Shown: positions 23,230 through 25,161 of the stretch, piece by piece
Layout of the letters: each line of letters opens with the position of its first letter
How positions within the stretch are numbered: position 1 is the stretch's first letter
Assembly (NCBI GenBank): GCA_963740555.1
Contig: CAVUES010000004.1
Location: 1 to 25,161, forward strand
Source: Mayfieldus sp963740555
Lineage (GTDB): Bacteria; Actinomycetota; Thermoleophilia; Solirubrobacterales; 70-9
DNA length: 25,161 nucleotides
Direction of reading: 5' to 3'
The notes under the pieces: model-generated
Database searches by the model: none
Told to the model about the DNA's origin: nothing
The model's input: the letters and a program-made list of their open reading frames with translations, nothing else
Position numbers and translations under genes: made by a program

Positions 23230-23793
23230 ATGCTGATCTACTCGATGAGCGTCTCGGTGGACGGCTTTATCGCCGACCGTGAGGGCGCGTTCTCCTGGTC
23301 GGTGCCCAACGAGGAGCAGTTTCGTTTCCACGTCACGCAGACACGGGAGCTTGGGGGCTTTCTGTTGGGCCGCAGGCTCTACGAGACGATGCTGGTGTGG
23401 GAGACGGATCCGTCGATGCGCGACAGCGAGCTCGACGCCGCGTTCGCCGACGCCTGGTGCGCGATCCCGAAGGTCGTCTTCGGCCGCACGCTCGACAGCG
23501 TTCAGGGCAACGCCCGGCTCGCCGAGGCGTCGGTGGCCGAGGAAGCCGCTGCGGCGCTCGACGCGACCGACAAGGACGTCGGGATCGGCGGCGCCGGCCT
23601 AGCCGCGGCGGCGATCGAGCTCGGCCTTGTCGACGAGCTGCGCATGTTCCGCAATCCGATCGTCGTCGGTGGCGGCACGCCATACCTGCCGCCGGTCACC
23701 GAAGACGTCCCGCTGGACCTGATCGAGACCAGGACGTTCGGCTCACGGGTGATCTACGAGCGCTACGGGCACGCCCGCGATGGTGCGGGGTGA
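23230..23793 (+). CDS. Dihydrofolate reductase family protein
   Basis: A 187-residue protein, ATG start with only a weak ribosome site. It opens MLIYSMSVSVDGFIADREGA (the first strand and S-x-DGFIA motif), has FLLGRRLYETMLVWE (the R-x2-YE NADPH-side motif), DVGIGGAGLAAAAIELGLVD (the GG-A-L block) and FRNPIVVGGGTPYLP (the P-V-GGG-P-FL block). This is a RibD_C/COG0262-type reductase and the closest relatives are annotated only as DHFR family. Full length. It differs in sequence from the member at 3396-3977, so the two are not a recent duplication. Its stop is directly followed by the first operator-like repeat of the next gene. Confidence 0.92.
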   Translation: MLIYSMSVSVDGFIADREGAFSWSVPNEEQFRFHVTQTRELGGFLLGRRLYETMLVWETDPSMRDSELDAAFADAWCAIPKVVFGRTLDSVQGNARLAEASVAEEAAAALDATDKDVGIGGAGLAAAAIELGLVDELRMFRNPIVVGGGTPYLPPVTEDVPLDLIETRTFGSRVIYERYGHARDGAG

Positions 23794-23814
23794 CAAATGG
23801 GTACTAAGCTATCC
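23794..23814. repeat. Operator-like direct repeat, copy 1
   Basis: CAAATGGGTACTAA at 23794-23807 is repeated exactly at 23834-23847; similarity continues to about 21 bases. Copy starts are 40 bases apart, close to four helical turns, which fits cooperative binding on one DNA face. AT-richer than the surroundings. Confidence 0.65.
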
Positions 23815-23822
23815 ATGTGGGT

Positions 23823-23850
23823 TTGAAAACACCCAAATGGGTACTAAAGT
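23823..23850 (+). promoter_or_regulatory. Candidate promoter of the nucleotidyltransferase gene
   Basis: TTGAAA (23823-23828), 16 bases, then TAAAGT (23845-23850). The expected start of transcription is about 23857, three bases before the ATG at 23860, so the message would be leaderless; no ribosome site is present, in agreement. Confidence 0.45.
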
Positions 23851-23854
23851 ATTC
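23834..23854. repeat. Operator-like direct repeat, copy 2
   Basis: Second CAAATGGGTACTAA (23834-23847), overlapping the likely -10 region of the nucleotidyltransferase gene and ending just before its ATG at 23860. A protein bound here would block transcription. Confidence 0.65.
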
Positions 23855-23859
23855 AAAGC

Positions 23860-24486
23860 ATGGATGTCTCCCGCCCCTACACCGCTGTATGCCCGAGCCT
23901 AGACGGCGAGGTGCTCGTCGCGCTCGCGGGTACGACCGGCCCCCTAACTGGCCGTGGGGTCGCGCGCCTGCTCGACCGCGGGGAATCGCACAAAGGAGTG
24001 CTCAACGTCCTGGCGCGTCTGGTCGAGCAGGGCTTGGTTCACCGGGAGGAGGCCGGCAGAGCCCTGCTCTACACACTGAACCGCGACCACCTCGCCTTTC
24101 CCGCGGTGGAGGTCCTTGCCGGCATGCGACCGGAGTTGATCGCGCGGTTGCGTCGAGCGATGGAAGGTTGGGAGGTTGCTCCCGCACACGCTTCGCTGTT
24201 CGGATCGGCTGCGCGAGGAGACGGGGACACCGAGAGCGACATCGACCTGCTCATCGTTCGCCCGGCGGAGATCAGTGACGACGATCCCCGCTGGCGGAAC
24301 CAGTTGAACAGTCTCGCCAGTGACGTAGAGCAGTGGTGTGGCAACCACGCCAGCCTCGTCGAGGTATCAACCGCTGACATTGACCGGCTGGCCACCGAGC
24401 AGCCGCCGGTCGTGGCTGACCTCATGTCTGACGGCATCGCCTTGGTCGGCCAAGACCCGGCCAGCCTGTTCAGCGCCGCGGTTTGA
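23860..24486 (+). CDS. MNT-type nucleotidyltransferase with N-terminal winged HTH
   Basis: A 208-residue protein. Residues about 15-75 form a winged HTH (GEVLVALAGTTGPLTGRGVA, then VLNVLARLVEQGLVHREEAG with YTLNRDHLAF as the wing). Residues about 108-205 are a minimal nucleotidyltransferase with LFGSAARGDGDTESDIDLLI: G115-S116, then the metal-binding D127-x-D129. Proteins of this type add AMP or another nucleotide to a partner, and several act as antitoxins to HEPN-type toxins (MntA/HepT group). Two direct repeats overlap its promoter, which suggests autoregulation through the HTH. The next gene overlaps its stop (TGATG) and is a truncated relative of the usual partner. Confidence 0.88.
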   Translation: MDVSRPYTAVCPSLDGEVLVALAGTTGPLTGRGVARLLDRGESHKGVLNVLARLVEQGLVHREEAGRALLYTLNRDHLAFPAVEVLAGMRPELIARLRRAMEGWEVAPAHASLFGSAARGDGDTESDIDLLIVRPAEISDDDPRWRNQLNSLASDVEQWCGNHASLVEVSTADIDRLATEQPPVVADLMSDGIALVGQDPASLFSAAV

Positions 24487-24710
24487 TGGCCCGGGCTGGG
24501 GGACGGACCCAGGACTGCACCCGCGCGCAGGCACGCGCACGACAGGGGCAGGCCAAGAAGTTCCTCGAGGTTGCCGACCTCGTTGCGGCCGAACCCGAAT
24601 CGGCCAGCGTTTCCGCCTCTCTGGCAGTCCTTGCCGGAATCGCCGCTTCTGATGCGGCCGAGTTTTCCTTCTTGGCGGGACCGACTCGCGGCGTAGCCTC
24701 ATCTGGGTGA
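24486..24710 (+). pseudogene. Truncated partner gene of the nucleotidyltransferase (HEPN-like family)
   Basis: ATG at 24486 overlaps the nucleotidyltransferase stop (TGATG). The 74-residue frame reads ARAGGRTQDCTRAQARARQG, AKKFLEVADLVA and LAVLAGIAASDA. This matches the start of small helical proteins usually coded right after such nucleotidyltransferases; as I recall, they go on for roughly 60-80 residues after the AGIAASDA motif. Here similarity stops there, followed by 17 unrelated residues and a TGA. I cannot find the remainder in other frames up to 24788. So the gene is cut off, perhaps by a deletion joining it to the next promoter. The HEPN link is by helical layout and gene order. Confidence 0.6.
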
Positions 24711-24750
24711 CAGGTATGCCGAAGGTCCGGGTAGCACGTGAGAATTGGCA

Positions 24751-24779
24751 TTGGTTATCCCGCGGGAGGCCGAGATACT
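24751..24779 (+). promoter_or_regulatory. Candidate promoter of the SnoaL-like gene
   Basis: TTGGTT (24751-24756), 17 bases, then GATACT (24774-24779). Transcription would start near 24786, so the gene with ATG at 24789 would have a nearly leaderless message. Confidence 0.45.
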
Positions 24780-24788
24780 GTGCGGGCG

Positions 24789-25161
24789 ATGCCAGAGGAG
24801 AACGTCGAGATCGTGAGCCGGGCTATTGCCGCCATCAACGAGCGGGACGTCGACGCCTATCTGGCGCTGTGTCACACCGACTTCGAGATGACCAACCAGC
24901 TGACGGTTATCGACGGGCCCAACCGCGGAGAACAGGGGATCCGGAACTTTTTCCAGGGCATCGATGAGGGGACGACCAGATTCGAATTGGAGGTGGAGCG
25001 GCTTCGGCCGCTCGACCACAACCGTGTTCTCGGCTACCTGACGTTGCAAATCGAGTCCGAGCGCGGTTACCAAATGACCCAACCCCTCACGAATCTCTAT
25101 GAGCTGGAAGGCGAGAAGCTGTCGCGCGTGAGGGTATTTAGCGACCGCGCCGAAGCCCTCG
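24789..25161 (+). CDS. Nuclear transport factor 2 / SnoaL-like protein, 3' end outside window
   Basis: The frame from ATG 24789 stays open to the window edge (124 codons) and reads MPEENVEIVSRAIAAINERD, VDAYLALCHTDFEM, then GIRNFFQGIDEGTTRFELEV and ERLRPLDHNRVLGYLTLQI. This is the NTF2/SnoaL fold: N-terminal helix with a RD-x-DAYLAL motif, H-x-DFEM strand, G-x-GIR helix. Usual length is about 130-140 residues, so only a few residues are missing. Members are small cone-shaped proteins with steroid-isomerase- or cyclase-like activities, or have no known function. Confidence 0.85.
   Translation, partial: MPEENVEIVSRAIAAINERDVDAYLALCHTDFEMTNQLTVIDGPNRGEQGIRNFFQGIDEGTTRFELEVERLRPLDHNRVLGYLTLQIESERGYQMTQPLTNLYELEGEKLSRVRVFSDRAEAL

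Noticed and set aside
3396..23793. The two DHFR-family genes as a duplication flanking an element
   Set aside because: The proteins share only family motifs and no extended similarity, and the genes are in opposite orientation with no matching flanks.
1..25161. CRISPR array or rRNA/tRNA genes
   Set aside because: No regularly spaced short repeats with unique spacers and no recognisable RNA gene signatures were found; the 510-base periodicity is within the GAF kinase.

Overview
The window is GC-rich (high G/C third positions, many GTG/TTG starts) and reads as an actinobacterial chromosome. The gene mix (GAF histidine kinases with an HDGAQQR phosphoacceptor box, stand-alone receivers, MMPL and DHA2 exporters, DUF2510 protein, SnoaL-like proteins, leaderless promoters) resembles Thermoleophilia/Solirubrobacterales. 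That placement is an inference from style, not from a marker gene. I see no rRNA, tRNA or CRISPR array.

Left part (1-7 kb, all minus strand): a translationally coupled pair of poorly known genes (DUF5343 protein, then a protein with winged-helix-like and possible PLD-like parts), a DUF2510/zinc-ribbon membrane protein, a DHFR-family reductase, and an MMPL exporter preceded by a small coiled protein and followed by a strong hairpin.

Middle (7-15.2 kb): a signalling cluster. It has a histidine kinase with four tandem GAF domains, a NarL-type response regulator, a stand-alone receiver, and a second kinase with a degenerate receiver plus PAS. Between them, on the plus strand, lie a small basic ORF and a BBE-type FAD oxidoreductase. 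Three gene remnants sit in the spaces: the 3' end of a second response regulator directly behind the GAF kinase, the C-terminal end of an MBL-fold hydrolase, and a kinase ATPase domain without its phosphoacceptor half. The cluster has therefore been rearranged by duplication and deletion.

15.3-20.3 kb: a DHA2-type MFS exporter, a complete IS1182-family element that landed in the loop of a small hairpin (4-bp target duplication ACGC), a gene-poor stretch and a six-helix membrane protein.

Right part (20.3-25.2 kb, all plus strand): an accessory island. A small sigma-70-like factor, an excisionase-like HTH protein and a tyrosine recombinase (broken by a one-base frameshift) are followed by a toxin/antitoxin-like pair whose toxin-like gene is frameshifted, a second DHFR-family reductase, a nucleotidyltransferase with its own operator-like repeats, a truncated partner gene for that nucleotidyltransferase, and a SnoaL-like gene cut by the window edge. 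The recurrent pattern is that the integrase and both putative toxin partners are damaged while the antitoxin-like partners stay open, which is what a decaying, immobilised island would look like.
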